From Bradyrhizobium sp. C9 (GTDB taxonomy: Bacteria; Pseudomonadota; Alphaproteobacteria; Rhizobiales; Xanthobacteraceae): a DNA stretch of 64,000 nt. The DNA is taken from NCBI RefSeq assembly GCF_002532045.1, contig NZ_NWTG01000023.1, forward strand, positions 1 through 64,000, given 5' to 3'. The notes under the pieces were generated by a model, which had not been told where the DNA came from, made no database searches, and saw only the letters and a list, made by a program, of their open reading frames with translations. Position numbers and translations under genes: made by a program. Within the stretch, counting starts at the first letter, position 1. Each line of letters opens with the position of its first letter. This document shows, one piece after another, positions 1 through 9,074 of this stretch.

Positions 1-328
1 CCACGCCTCGTTCTACACCGATTCCATCCAACCAATCAGCCAGGACCAAACACTTTCGCAGGGACGACACCGAGTATGTTGCACTGCTTGTGAGTTGATC
101 ATCCCCATGCTTCGAGGCTCGCTTCGTTCGGTGACATGCTGCCTTCTCAAGCGCGTGAAATCTGCTAGATTTTGCCTGCGCGGCTTTTCTTGGGCGCCGA
201 CTACGTAATTTTTGCACATCGCCTTCGCACCGTTGAACGCCGGTGCGCACATTTCGCTGACGTACGTTTTTGAAGCCAGAAATCGATCTGAGTCCTGTCG
301 CCATATTTAATTGATTGGAGGCGTCGTC
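1..328. other. no convincing gene; upstream region of cytochrome c gene
   Basis: No reading frame here shows recognisable protein features or a believable start. The stretch is less GC-rich than the flanking genes. A 79-codon frame on the minus strand (13-252) has no ribosome site and no recognisable motif, and I do not call it. A ribosome site GGAGG at 317-321 serves the next gene. Confidence 0.5.
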
Positions 329-1174
329 ATGATCCGCATCGGATCGTTAGCGCTCGTTATCGGCGTGTTATTGACCGGCCCGGTCAGCGCAGAATCGGAA
401 TTGCTCGCGCGCGGTGATTATCTCGTCAACGGCATCCTGACCTGCGGTAACTGCCATACGCCGAAGGGACCCTCAGGAGAGATCAGCGACAAGGCGTTTT
501 CCGGCGGCCTGTCATGGGATGAGCCACCGTTCAAGGTGACGGCCCCGAACATCACCCAAGACACGGAAACCGGCATTGGCAATTACACCGACGCCGAACT
601 CAGACGGCTGCTGCGCAAGGGCGTCAAGCGCAACGGCGCGCGGGTCGCCATGATCATGCCGAGTGGCTTCTACGAGATCATGACCGATCGCGATCTCGAT
701 GCGGTGATCGCCTATCTGCGCACGATCAAGCCGGTCAGGAATGCGGTGCCGGAGCCCATCTACAAGATCGCACAGGGACATCCTGTTCCCCCGGGCGGTG
801 AAAGCCCGTACACCGAAGCGATGCTGGGTGACAAGGTGAAGCAAGGATTCTACCTCGCGACGATTGCACACTGCATGGAGTGCCACACCCCGATGGGCCC
901 GCAAGGGCGAGAATTTGCAACCAGCATGGGCGCCGGCGGCGGCAAGTTTCCGGGACCCTGGGGTGTCTCGGTTTCGCGGAACATCAGCTCCAGCAAGACC
1001 AAAGGCATTGGCGGCTGGACGGACGACGAGATCAAGCGCGCCATCACGCAGGGCGTCAGCAAGGACGGCAGCAAGCTCAATCCGCCGATGGGCTTCCATT
1101 ATTACGCGACTGTGTCGGCTGCTGACCTCGATGCCATCGTCGCCTATCTGCGCACGGTACCGCCAAAGGAATAG
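329..1174 (+). CDS. exported diheme c-type cytochrome
   Basis: A periplasmic electron carrier of 281 residues. A signal peptide (residues 1 to about 21, ending ...GPVSA) is followed by two cytochrome c domains, each with a covalent haem motif: CGNCH at residues 39-43 and CMECH starting at residue 182. Such diheme proteins resemble the cytochrome subunits of membrane alcohol/aldehyde dehydrogenases and pass electrons to the terminal oxidase. The ATG at 329 is preferred over an upstream in-frame TTG at 311 because GGAGG (317-321) sits 7 bases before it. The gene stands alone on the plus strand and converges with a minus-strand catabolic operon, so a partner dehydrogenase is not evident. Family and export are clear; the electron donor is unknown. 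Confidence 0.85.
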   Translation: MIRIGSLALVIGVLLTGPVSAESELLARGDYLVNGILTCGNCHTPKGPSGEISDKAFSGGLSWDEPPFKVTAPNITQDTETGIGNYTDAELRRLLRKGVKRNGARVAMIMPSGFYEIMTDRDLDAVIAYLRTIKPVRNAVPEPIYKIAQGHPVPPGGESPYTEAMLGDKVKQGFYLATIAHCMECHTPMGPQGREFATSMGAGGGKFPGPWGVSVSRNISSSKTKGIGGWTDDEIKRAITQGVSKDGSKLNPPMGFHYYATVSAADLDAIVAYLRTVPPKE

Positions 1175-1210
1175 CCCGAAAGCCGAAGCCGCGCCCTGCA
1201 GAGACGCAGC

Positions 1211-1981
1211 TCAAGCGGCGCTGTAGCCGCCGTCGACCACTTGCGAAGCGCCTGTCATGAAGGACGCCTTGTCCGAGCACATCCAGACCACGGCCTCCGC
1301 GATCTCCTCGGGCACGCCCAGGCGACGTACGGGCACCTTGGCGATGATTTCGTCGTAACGTTCGTCCATCGTCTCCTTGGTCATCGGCGTCTTGATGTAT
1401 CCGGGATTGACGCAATTCACGCGGATGCCGTCCTGGGCGTATTCGATCGCCGCGGACTTGGTCAGCCCGACGACGCCGTGTTTGGCCGCGACGTAGTGCC
1501 CTGACGTGGCAAGGCCAACGAGCCCGGCGATCGAGGCGGTGTTGACGATCGCGCCGCCGCCGCCCTGCTTCAGCATCTGTGCGACCTCGTATTTCAGGCA
1601 CAGGAACACGCCCATCAGATTGACCGAGAACATCTTCGCCACCGAGGGCTGAGTGAGTTCATGGATGCGCTGGCCGGCCGGACCGACGGAGCGCCCGGCC
1701 ACGCCCGCATTGTTGAACGCGCAATCGATGCGCCCGAACGCCGATACCGTGCGTGCCACCATGTTGGCGACGTCGGCCTCGTCGGTGACGTCGCCCTGGA
1801 TCGCGATCGACTGGCCGCCCGCGGCGTTGATGAGCGCGACCGTTTGTTCGATGCCGTCCTTCGACAGGTCGGACACCGCGACGCGCGCACCTTCGCGCGC
1901 CATGGCAATCGCCGTTGCCCGGCCGATGCCGGAGCCGCCGCCCGTCACCAATGCAGCCTTGCCGTCCAGAATGCCTGCCAT
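1211..1981 (-). CDS. SDR-family NAD(P)-dependent oxidoreductase
   Basis: A classical short-chain dehydrogenase/reductase of 256 residues, expected to oxidise an alcohol or reduce a ketone in the cytoplasm. It shows the Rossmann motif TGGGSGIG (residues 13-20), NNAG (90-93) and the catalytic S150, Y163, K167 set (YVAAK). The start at 1981 is chosen because GAGGAG precedes it and homology begins there; the open frame runs further upstream but into the neighbouring gene. It lies 11 bp downstream of the ThDP-dependent decarboxylase and is probably co-transcribed with it and with the binding protein further upstream, so the substrate may be the aldehyde or alcohol product of that enzyme. That link is inference. 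Confidence 0.85.
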   Translation of the reverse strand: MAGILDGKAALVTGGGSGIGRATAIAMAREGARVAVSDLSKDGIEQTVALINAAGGQSIAIQGDVTDEADVANMVARTVSAFGRIDCAFNNAGVAGRSVGPAGQRIHELTQPSVAKMFSVNLMGVFLCLKYEVAQMLKQGGGGAIVNTASIAGLVGLATSGHYVAAKHGVVGLTKSAAIEYAQDGIRVNCVNPGYIKTPMTKETMDERYDEIIAKVPVRRLGVPEEIAEAVVWMCSDKASFMTGASQVVDGGYSAA

Positions 1982-1992
1982 CAGAAACTCCT

Positions 1993-3657
1993 CTAGCGCT
2001 TGCCTTCGATTGCGATCTCGACGAGGTACGGCCGCTGCGCCGCGACGGCCTTTGCGACTGCACCCGCGATGTCGCCCGCCTTCTCGATCCTGACGGCCTC
2101 GACGCCCATGCCTGCCGCGAGATGCACGAAGTCGAGCGCGGGACCGGTGATATCCATGTTCTGATAGGGATGCTGGGTGCCGGCTTCGAAATTCTGCCGC
2201 CAGACGTCCACATTGTGCTTGAGGATGCGGTATTCGCGGTTTGCGAGCACCACGAACACGATCGCAAGCTTGTGGTGCGCGGCGGTCCACAGCGCCTGGA
2301 TTGCGTACATCGCCGAGCCGTCGCCGGAGATCGCGACAACCGGACGGTCCGGCATGGCGACCTTGACGCCGATCGCGCCGGCAAGACCCTGGCCGATGCC
2401 GCCGCCGCGTCCGCCGAAATAATCGCCGAAGCCGCGATAGTCGAAGGCGCGAGCGAGATCGAGGCTCGCCGTGATGCTCTCATCGACGATGACCACATCA
2501 TCGGGCAGGCCGCGACGCAGTTCCGCGGTGACGCGCGGCATCGAGCTCGGCTCGCGGTTCCAGCTTTTCTCGACCCGTGCGCGATAGGCTTCCTTCTCTT
2601 TCGCCTGCAGTTCGGCGAGCGCAGCGTTGCGGTTCTGCGCAGCCTGCCTGAAGTCCGCGCTCGCCCTGGCGCGCAGCGCGTCCGTCAATGCGCTGATGCT
2701 GACCGCGATGTCGCCGACGATCCCGGCATCGAGCCGGTTGTTGAGCGCGAGACGCTCGGCCGAGGCTTCGATCTGGAGCACGGACGCGCCGTCGGGAATG
2801 TGGCCATCAGGCGCGAACCAGATGTCCTCGAAGAACGGACCGCCGATGAGCAGAACGAGATCGGTGTCACCGAGTGCCTTGCGCACCTGCCGGGCGTCGC
2901 CGGGGAGCGACTGGCGATAGCTCGGATGGCTGGTCGGGAATGGCGCGTGATGCCGGAGCCCTTCGAACCATACGGTGGCGCCGATCGTCTCCGTCAGTGC
3001 CACCAGTGCCTGCTCGCCGCCCGACCGTGCCACGTCGTCGCCGGCGATGATGGCCGGATTCTTCGCCTTCAGCAGCAGCGCAAGCATCGCCTCGATGCCT
3101 GCCGGATCGGGGCGTGTCGACCGCCACAGATTGTCCGGCCTTGATGCATCGACCGCCGTCTCCTGTTCCAGGACGTCGATCGGGAGCGATACGAACACCG
3201 GCCCTTGCGGAGCATCGGTCGCCACCTTGAACGCGCGGCGCATGATCGGCGCGATCTCGTCGGCGCGCTCGATCTGAACGCTCCACTTTGTCACCGGTGC
3301 TGCCATCGCAACGAGGTCGTGGCCGAGCAGCGGATTTTTGAGCCGCATGCGCGTGTCCTGCTGACCCGCCGTCACAACCACGGGCGAACCAGCTTTCAGT
3401 GCGCCATAGAGCGAGCCGATGCCGTTGCCAAGGCCGGGCGCGACGTGAAGGTTGGCAACGGTGACGCGTCCCGATGCCTGCGCATAGAAGCTCGCCGCGC
3501 TCACGGCGACGCCTTCATGCAGCGCCATGATGTATTCGAGTTGCGGGAATGCCGGCAGGCTGTCGAGCAGCGGCGTTTCGGTCGTGCCGGGATTGCCGAA
3601 GATATGACGCACGCCGTGCGACACGAACGATTCCATCAGCACACGGCGCCCACGCAT
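1993..3657 (-). CDS. thiamine-diphosphate-dependent decarboxylase, benzoylformate decarboxylase-like
   Basis: A cytoplasmic ThDP enzyme of 554 residues with the usual N-terminal pyrimidine-binding, central, and C-terminal pyrophosphate-binding domains. FGNPGTTE (20-27) corresponds to the FGNPGSNE region of benzoylformate decarboxylase, with Thr in place of the active-site Ser. E48 matches the cofactor-activating Glu, and H71 in NLH matches the catalytic His of that enzyme. The Mg/ThDP motif GDGS...N is in the last quarter. Family members decarboxylate 2-oxo acids such as phenylglyoxylate, but oxalyl-CoA decarboxylase and acetolactate synthase are relatives, so the exact substrate is open. GGAGG precedes the ATG. 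It sits between a binding-protein gene and an SDR on the same strand, consistent with an uptake-and-degradation operon. Confidence 0.8.
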   Translation of the reverse strand: MRGRRVLMESFVSHGVRHIFGNPGTTETPLLDSLPAFPQLEYIMALHEGVAVSAASFYAQASGRVTVANLHVAPGLGNGIGSLYGALKAGSPVVVTAGQQDTRMRLKNPLLGHDLVAMAAPVTKWSVQIERADEIAPIMRRAFKVATDAPQGPVFVSLPIDVLEQETAVDASRPDNLWRSTRPDPAGIEAMLALLLKAKNPAIIAGDDVARSGGEQALVALTETIGATVWFEGLRHHAPFPTSHPSYRQSLPGDARQVRKALGDTDLVLLIGGPFFEDIWFAPDGHIPDGASVLQIEASAERLALNNRLDAGIVGDIAVSISALTDALRARASADFRQAAQNRNAALAELQAKEKEAYRARVEKSWNREPSSMPRVTAELRRGLPDDVVIVDESITASLDLARAFDYRGFGDYFGGRGGGIGQGLAGAIGVKVAMPDRPVVAISGDGSAMYAIQALWTAAHHKLAIVFVVLANREYRILKHNVDVWRQNFEAGTQHPYQNMDITGPALDFVHLAAGMGVEAVRIEKAGDIAGAVAKAVAAQRPYLVEIAIEGKR

Positions 3658-3776
3658 TCACTGCCTCCCGGTTGGTTCGGATCCGTTTTTCGCATCATCG
3701 GCCGATGACAGGCCGATGGCAACTGCGAACGGTTCGCTTCCGCGCGGCACCGGCTTTCGCGGAGCGCCGTGGACGA

Positions 3777-5003
3777 TCACGCCTTCGAAATACCGCCGTC
3801 GATCACCGGTCCCATCGGCTCGTAACGTTCGCCACTGAAGCGCGTCAGCTGCAATTGCTCGAGCGGATAGTAGTCGGTCGGCGAGGTGTTGATCTTGATG
3901 CCCGGCAGCAGCATGTCGGATTCGACACCCTTCAAATTCGCCGCCTGCTTGATGATGCTTTCGGACGAGACGTCGTCGCCGCACTGCTTGAGCACCTGAA
4001 CCAGGATCTGGCTGGTGAGATAGCCCGTGACCGCATAGATGTCATTCTTGGCTGCCGCCGGATCGTATTTGTCGAGGAAGGCGCGCCATCTCTGAATCGC
4101 AGGATCGTTGTCCCAGGCGGCGTCGACGGGATCCTTCAGATAGGCGCTCGAGATGATCCCCTTGGACACGTCGAAGCCCGCGGCCTTCAGGGTGGATCCG
4201 GCGGAGGAAGCATTGTTGCCGATGTAGTGCGCCGGCTGCCAGCCGAGCTCGGCGATCTTCTTGATGCCTTGCGCGGCGAATTTCGGCGTGGTCATGCTCA
4301 TGAACACGTTGGCGCCGGCGGATTTGCAGCGAACCACCTGGCTGTCGATGGTTGGATCGGCGGTCTCATAGGACAGCTCCGCCACGATTGCGGACGTCTT
4401 GGCGCCGAGTCCGTCCTTGAAGCCCTTCAGCACGTCGCGTCCGAAATCGTCGTTCTGGAAGACGATGCCGATCTTGGGATCATTCTGTGTCGACAGGACA
4501 TGTTGCGCGAAGGCCCGGCCCTCGATCTGGTAGCAGGGCTGGAAACCCATCGTGTAGGGGAAATTCTTGTAGTCGCCGAATTTGGTGGCGCCCGAGGCGA
4601 TGAAGAGGTGCGGGACCTTCTTCTGGTTCATGTACTTCATGATCGCCGCATTGGTCGGCGCACCGAGCGGCGCAAACAGCACGTCGATCTCGTCGCCTTC
4701 GACCAGCTTGCGCGCCTGTTCCACCGTCTTGGCCGGGCTGTAGGCGTCGTCATAGGTGATGTACTTGATCATGCGGCCGTTGATGCCGCCTTGCTCGTTG
4801 ATCATCTTGAAATAGCTGCCGGGCGTGCGGCCGATCGACGAATAGACCGCAGCGGGTCCCGAATAGGCGTCGATGTTGCCGATCACGATCTCGGTCTTGC
4901 CCTTGGCAATCGCGGGCCTGCCGAGCAGCAGCGTGGCTGACGTGGCGGCGGCACCCTGGATGAGATCACGACGAGTGAGCTGGGGTGAACGGTTCCTTGG
5001 CAT
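3777..5003 (-). CDS. ABC transporter substrate-binding protein, branched-chain amino acid (LivJ-like) type
   Basis: A periplasmic binding protein of 408 residues in the Leu/Ile/Val-type family (Peripla_BP_6), which in rhizobia also binds aromatic and other organic acids. A twin-arginine signal (RRDLIQG, from residue 11) is followed by a hydrophobic stretch ending around ...RPAIA. Two in-frame ATGs lie 6 bases apart; the inner one at 5003 has GGAGG at a 6-base spacing, while the outer one would abut it directly, so I use 5003. No permease or ATPase gene is adjacent, so it must borrow a transport core or act in sensing. It heads the operon with the ThDP enzyme (119 bp gap) and SDR. Confidence 0.85.
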   Translation of the reverse strand: MPRNRSPQLTRRDLIQGAAATSATLLLGRPAIAKGKTEIVIGNIDAYSGPAAVYSSIGRTPGSYFKMINEQGGINGRMIKYITYDDAYSPAKTVEQARKLVEGDEIDVLFAPLGAPTNAAIMKYMNQKKVPHLFIASGATKFGDYKNFPYTMGFQPCYQIEGRAFAQHVLSTQNDPKIGIVFQNDDFGRDVLKGFKDGLGAKTSAIVAELSYETADPTIDSQVVRCKSAGANVFMSMTTPKFAAQGIKKIAELGWQPAHYIGNNASSAGSTLKAAGFDVSKGIISSAYLKDPVDAAWDNDPAIQRWRAFLDKYDPAAAKNDIYAVTGYLTSQILVQVLKQCGDDVSSESIIKQAANLKGVESDMLLPGIKINTSPTDYYPLEQLQLTRFSGERYEPMGPVIDGGISKA

Positions 5004-5233
5004 TGTCATCCTCCGTTTCTTGTTGTTGGCCGTTTGGCATTATTGGCCGGTTGGCAGCCTCTGACGGGCATGTCGGCTCGAAGCATTTCACAGCCTCCGA
5101 GCCCAAACCAGTCTATGAGTGGTGCGCGGGCGAACTTGTGTGCAGTCGCTATTGCCGGAAATATTCGCGCGGTGCCAGGGTCCGGCGCAGCGCGGCAGAT
5201 CGAATGATCCACCGCGCCGGACACTAGTACCGA

Positions 5234-5695
5234 TCAGGCCGGCATGGCCCGGTTCGCCGCGCGAACTGGTGTGCTGCGCGGAGGCACCGGAAACACGCGA
5301 TCGTACGCGATGTTGAAGACGAACGCGTAGACCAGATAGAACGCGACGATCGAGATATCCATCATCAGCGCGGCCCACAACGAGATGCCGAGATACCAGG
5401 CGACGAACGGGATCAGCAGCACGATCAGGCCGGCCTCGAACAGCATCGCGTGCGCGACGCGGATCGGCATCGTCTTGGCAACACGCCCGGTGACGCGAAC
5501 CAGCGCGTGGTCGAAGCCGAGATTGAACAGCAAGTTCCAGATCGTCGCCACCGTCGCCGAGACGACGCCGATGACGCCCATATGGGCGACCGGCTGATTG
5601 AACAGCCAGGCGGCAGCCGGCGTGAAGATGGCGATACCGATCAGTTCGAACAGGACTGCGTGCCTGATCCGGTCGGAGAAGGAACGCATAGACAT
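5234..5695 (-). CDS. PACE-family efflux transporter (AceI-like)
   Basis: An inner-membrane drug/biocide exporter of 153 residues made of two tandem bacterial transmembrane-pair repeats (four helices). The first repeat carries the conserved Glu of helix 1 (LFELIG, E17) and the motif WNLLFNLGFD; the second has LFEAG and FNIAYD, giving the internal symmetry expected of PACE proteins. Known members such as AceI export chlorhexidine, acriflavine or short diamines in exchange for protons. The start at 5695 follows AGAAAGGG; the longer open frame upstream reads through an intergenic repeat. It is divergent from a LysR regulator, the arrangement known for aceI/aceR, so regulation by that neighbour is likely. 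Confidence 0.85.
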   Translation of the reverse strand: MSMRSFSDRIRHAVLFELIGIAIFTPAAAWLFNQPVAHMGVIGVVSATVATIWNLLFNLGFDHALVRVTGRVAKTMPIRVAHAMLFEAGLIVLLIPFVAWYLGISLWAALMMDISIVAFYLVYAFVFNIAYDRVFPVPPRSTPVRAANRAMPA

Positions 5696-5708
5696 TTTGA
5701 AACCCTTT

Positions 5709-5771
5709 CTAAATTCTTGTTTTGACGCGGTTTCTTCACGCGAACCGGTATCCACTTCGCTTGAAAACGCT
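5709..5771. repeat. intergenic repeat, copy 1 of family B
   Basis: About 60 bp reading TTCTTGTTTTGACGCG...GGTATCCACTTCGC...AAAACGC. It is closely similar to 55947-56006 elsewhere in the window. It lies between the PACE gene and its divergent LysR regulator, so it is part of the leader of the PACE gene. Confidence 0.7.
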
Positions 5772-5797
5772 CTGTCGTTGTGACGAGATTTCTATCT

Positions 5798-5829
5798 GAT
5801 ATTGTGGGATAAGAAAGTTAGGTAATATC
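5798..5829. promoter_or_regulatory. possible LysR operator between PACE and LysR genes
   Basis: An AT-rich island with inverted half-sites GATATT (5798-5803) and AATATC (5824-5829), placed just upstream of the LysR start. Palindromic AT-rich sites between divergent genes are usual for LysR autoregulation. The match is only by shape. Confidence 0.25.
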
Positions 5830-5843
5830 TGGAAAAGAGATAG

Positions 5844-6734
5844 ATGACCGTTTCCATGGACCAGCTCGAATCCTTCGTGGCGGCGGCCGAGCAGGGCTCG
5901 TTCTCCGGTGCGGCGCGGCTTTTGAAGAAGGCGCAATCGGCGGTCAGCACCCACGTCGCCAATCTGGAGACGGACCTCGGGATTGCGCTGTTCGACCGGG
6001 CCGGTCGCAATCCGGTGCTGACCGAAGCGGGCGCGCGGCTGTTGCCGGAAGCAAGGTTGATCCTCGATCGCCGCGAGCATCTGATCGGGGTGGCCAGCAG
6101 TTTCGAGGCGCATGTCGAGAAGCGCCTGGTGGTGGCGATCGACGAGCTCTATCCGGAGAGCGCGGTCGGGGAGCTGTTTGCGGAATTCGCCAAGCGCTTT
6201 CCCCATGTCGAAGTGGAGCTGCTGTTTCCGATCATGGAGGACGTCAGCCGTCTCGTGCTCGACGGCAAGGCCGATGTCGGCGTGATGTGGCGGCAGGAGC
6301 ATCTGCCGCCCGAGCTCGGCTTCAAGACCATCGGCTGGGTGCCGCTGCAGCTCGTTTGCGGCAAGAACCATCCGCTGGCGCATGGCCGGGTGGATTGGGA
6401 GGAGCTGAAGCGGCATCGCCAGATCATGGTCACGGTGCGTAACGAAGGCACCGAGCGGCATCGGCTGCGTGTCGCGGCCGAGGTGTGGTGGGTCGAGAGC
6501 CACTGGGTGATCCTGCAGATCCTCAAGCAGGGCGTCGGCTGGGCGCTGATCCCGGCCCACATCATGGCAAGCTCGCAGATTGCCGAAGAGCTTGCGGTTC
6601 CCGAACTGGAATTCGACGAGGGCGCGCATCCCGTCGCGCTCGAAGTGGTCTGGCACAAGCAGCGGCCGGCCGGGCCGGCGGCAAAATGGCTGCGCCGCCG
6701 CTTCGCCACGCGACCGCCGATGCTCCGCATGTGA
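5844..6734 (+). CDS. LysR-family transcriptional regulator (AceR-like by position)
   Basis: A DNA-binding regulator of 296 residues. The N-terminal winged helix-turn-helix (about residues 5-64, with SFSGAARLLKKAQSAVSTHV) is followed by a periplasmic-binding-like effector domain (about 90-290). It is divergently transcribed from the PACE exporter with 148 bp between the genes. In Acinetobacter the aceI exporter is controlled by a divergent LysR regulator, AceR, so a drug- or diamine-responsive activator is the best guess; that is an inference from position. An alternative start at 5856 would remove four residues. Confidence 0.85.
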   Translation: MTVSMDQLESFVAAAEQGSFSGAARLLKKAQSAVSTHVANLETDLGIALFDRAGRNPVLTEAGARLLPEARLILDRREHLIGVASSFEAHVEKRLVVAIDELYPESAVGELFAEFAKRFPHVEVELLFPIMEDVSRLVLDGKADVGVMWRQEHLPPELGFKTIGWVPLQLVCGKNHPLAHGRVDWEELKRHRQIMVTVRNEGTERHRLRVAAEVWWVESHWVILQILKQGVGWALIPAHIMASSQIAEELAVPELEFDEGAHPVALEVVWHKQRPAGPAAKWLRRRFATRPPMLRM

Positions 6735-6836
6735 CGGGGCGTGCGCGCCGGATAAAATCGCTCGTCGCATCGGAGCTGACAGCGCGACCGTGATGTGTTG
6801 CGATGTGCGCTGCACTGACCGGACAGGATCAAGACG

Positions 6837-7565
6837 ATGGCGAAGCAATTGGAAGGCAAGGTCGCAGCCGTGACCGGCGCGGCATCGGGCATCGGACTTG
6901 CGAGCAGCGAGGCGATGCTCGCCGCCGGTGCGCGCGTGGTGATGGTCGACCGTGACGCGGCCGCGCTGCAAGCGATTGCCGGCAGGCACGGCGATGCGGT
7001 GGTCCCGCTGGTCATCGACCTGCTCGATCCGAAGGCCTGCGCGAGCCTGCTGCCGCTGGTGCTCGAGAAGGCCGGCCAGCTCGACATCCTGCATGCCAAT
7101 GCCGGGATCTATGTCGGCGGCGATCTTGTCGATGCGGATAGCAGCGCGATCGACCGGATGCTGAATCTCAACGTCAACGTCGTGATGAAGAACGTCCACG
7201 ACGTGCTGCCGCACATGATCGCGCGCGGGACCGGCGATATTATCGTGACGAGTTCGCTTGCCGCGCATTTCCCGACGCCGTGGGAGCCGGTCTATGCCTC
7301 TTCGAAATGGGCAATCAACTGCTTTGTCCAGACGGTGCGGCGCCAGGTGTTCAAGCACGGCATCCGCGTCGGCTCGATCTCGCCGGGGCCCGTGATCAGC
7401 GCGCTGCTCGCGGACTGGCCGGCGGAGAAGCTTGAGGAGGCCAAGGCGGCGGGCAGCCTGCTGGAGGCGAGCGAGGTTGCCGAGGTCGTGATGTTCATGC
7501 TGACCCGGCCGCGCGGCATGACCATCCGCGACGTCGTGATGCTGCCGACGAACTTCGATCTGTAG
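6837..7565 (+). CDS. SDR oxidoreductase, ribitol 2-dehydrogenase-like
   Basis: A cytoplasmic short-chain dehydrogenase of 242 residues. It has TGAASGIG (13-20), HANAG (86-90) and the catalytic S139/S140, Y153, K157 (YASSK). Several regions (HANAG, WEPVYASSKWA, PGPVISALLADWP, the NFDL-type C terminus) resemble the ribitol 2-dehydrogenase of enteric bacteria, which converts ribitol to ribulose. No polyol transporter or kinase is nearby, so the physiological polyol is not shown. AGGATC precedes the ATG. It follows the LysR gene by about 100 bp but is probably separate. Confidence 0.8.
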   Translation: MAKQLEGKVAAVTGAASGIGLASSEAMLAAGARVVMVDRDAAALQAIAGRHGDAVVPLVIDLLDPKACASLLPLVLEKAGQLDILHANAGIYVGGDLVDADSSAIDRMLNLNVNVVMKNVHDVLPHMIARGTGDIIVTSSLAAHFPTPWEPVYASSKWAINCFVQTVRRQVFKHGIRVGSISPGPVISALLADWPAEKLEEAKAAGSLLEASEVAEVVMFMLTRPRGMTIRDVVMLPTNFDL

Positions 7566-7590
7566 CGCGGCGTTCCTGCCGGACTTCGCC

Positions 7591-8807
7591 TCAGGCGGCG
7601 CCGCGGTCGAGAGCCGGCTTGGGGTCCCTTTTCGTCAGCCGGCGCAGGGCCGCAACGTTGGTGGCGACGGACGCCAGGCGGCACTGTGCCTTGCCGTCGG
7701 ATTTGGCTTCATAGAGCGCGGCATCGGCAACGGCCAGGAGCTCCTCGGCCTCGGTGCCGTGCTCGGGCGAGACAGCAACACCGACGCTGACGCCGACCCT
7801 TGCGAAGATGCCGTCGGCGAGCCGGTACGGCATCGTGACGGCCTGGATGACGCGATGGCCGATCCCGAGCGCCTGCTCCGCGGTGACGCCGTTTGCCAGC
7901 ACCACGAATTCATCGCCGCCGAGCCGCGCGATCACCGCGGTCTCGGGCAGAGCGCGCCGCAGCCGCTCGGCCGCCAGCATCAGCACCTGGTCGCGGCCGC
8001 ATGGCCGTAGGTGTCGTTGACCGGCTTGAAATTATCGAGGTCGAGGAACAGCAGCGCGAACGGCTTGCCATGTCCGGCCGGAGCCGCCAGCTTCGTGTTC
8101 AGCGCGGCGACGAAACCGGCGCGATTGCGCAGACCGGTCAGGGTGTCGTGATGGGCAAGATGGCCGTTCTCGCGCTCGGCGCGCATGGTCGCGATCAGCA
8201 TCTTGTTGAGGCGGAAGGCCGCGACCGTCATCGCCGCGAGATACATCGGCACCTGCAGGAACACGATGAACAGCAGCGGCTCGTCGGCCAGCGCCGCGCC
8301 GGGCACGATCGGGCCGAGGCTGAGCAGGATCATGGTGCCGGCAAGGCGCGGGGCGCTGAAGTTGCGGAAGCAGATGCCGCCGACCATCGCCGCCGCCGAC
8401 AGCGAGGCCAGCATCGCAACCACCCAGTCGCCGCTTGCGAGGCTGATCAGGATGCCGAAGCCGACGCTGGAGCTCCAGGCGACCGCGAGGACGAGGTGCA
8501 GATCAGTCGGCGTCGGCCGCCCTTCGCGTGCCGCGCGATGCGCAGCCACGAGCACCGACAGTCGCGAGAGGCAGATAACGAGTTCGAGGATAACCCAGGC
8601 GATGAACGGCGCGGTCGGCTCGCGGATCGCAATCACGGCCGCGACGGCGACCGTATTGACCGCGCCGGCCGCGAACACCGGCAGCGAGCCATAGAGATCG
8701 CCGATCAGCGCTGCGCGGATGTCATCGGGCACGCCCGGACCCGCATCGGCGAGCCAGCGCGTCACGCCCCAGCGCGGCTGGCTGTATCGTCCTTTTTCGG
8801 ACTGCAT
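7591..8807 (-). pseudogene. membrane diguanylate cyclase (GGDEF), interrupted by a one-base frameshift
   Basis: Two overlapping minus-strand frames together make one protein. The upstream frame (7980-8807) encodes a membrane domain of about six helices, then the start of a GGDEF domain (HHDTLTGLRNRAGF, LDLDNFKPVNDTYGHAA). The downstream frame (7591-7986) continues with the helix before the active site, an intact RLGGDEFVVL and the C-terminal GVSVGVA-type segment. Restoring one G in the GC-run at about 7991-8000 would join them (HAAGDQV). An RxxD inhibitory site is not seen. As read, the protein stops before the GGDEF motif and cannot make cyclic-di-GMP. A sequencing error in this GC-rich spot is an alternative explanation. 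Confidence 0.8.
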
Positions 8808-9074
8808 TGTTCTTGCCTCGTACTTTCACGTGGCAACTGACCCTGCCGGACCTAACAGGCGTTTAAGGCTGCGGCGGATCGCGCGGCGTGATTGACGACA
8901 GGTAAATCCGGCGGCCGATCGCGCCGCTGAATACCGATGCTGGGGGCTGCGATGCGGCCGTTGGTCGCGACGTCCATTCGGTCGGCGGTTAATTTTCGGG
9001 CAGCGGCGGGATTAATCTGCACCGGGAAGGGTTCAAGAAGGTCACAGAACAACACCCTTCAGGGAGGCTTCCTC

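Noticed and set aside
13..252. 79-codon minus-strand frame at the window start
   Set aside because: No ribosome site, no family match I can recognise, and unusual composition.
1915..3144. 409-codon plus-strand open frame
   Set aside because: A shadow of the ThDP enzyme gene on the opposite strand; no recognisable domain.
5736..7358. 540-codon minus-strand open frame
   Set aside because: It is antisense to the LysR and SDR genes, which have clear motifs, and has a low-complexity His/Arg/Asp composition.
8001..8807. Intentional short membrane protein with a truncated GGDEF domain
   Set aside because: The next frame continues the domain exactly, including an intact GGDEF, so a frameshift explains it better than a designed short protein.
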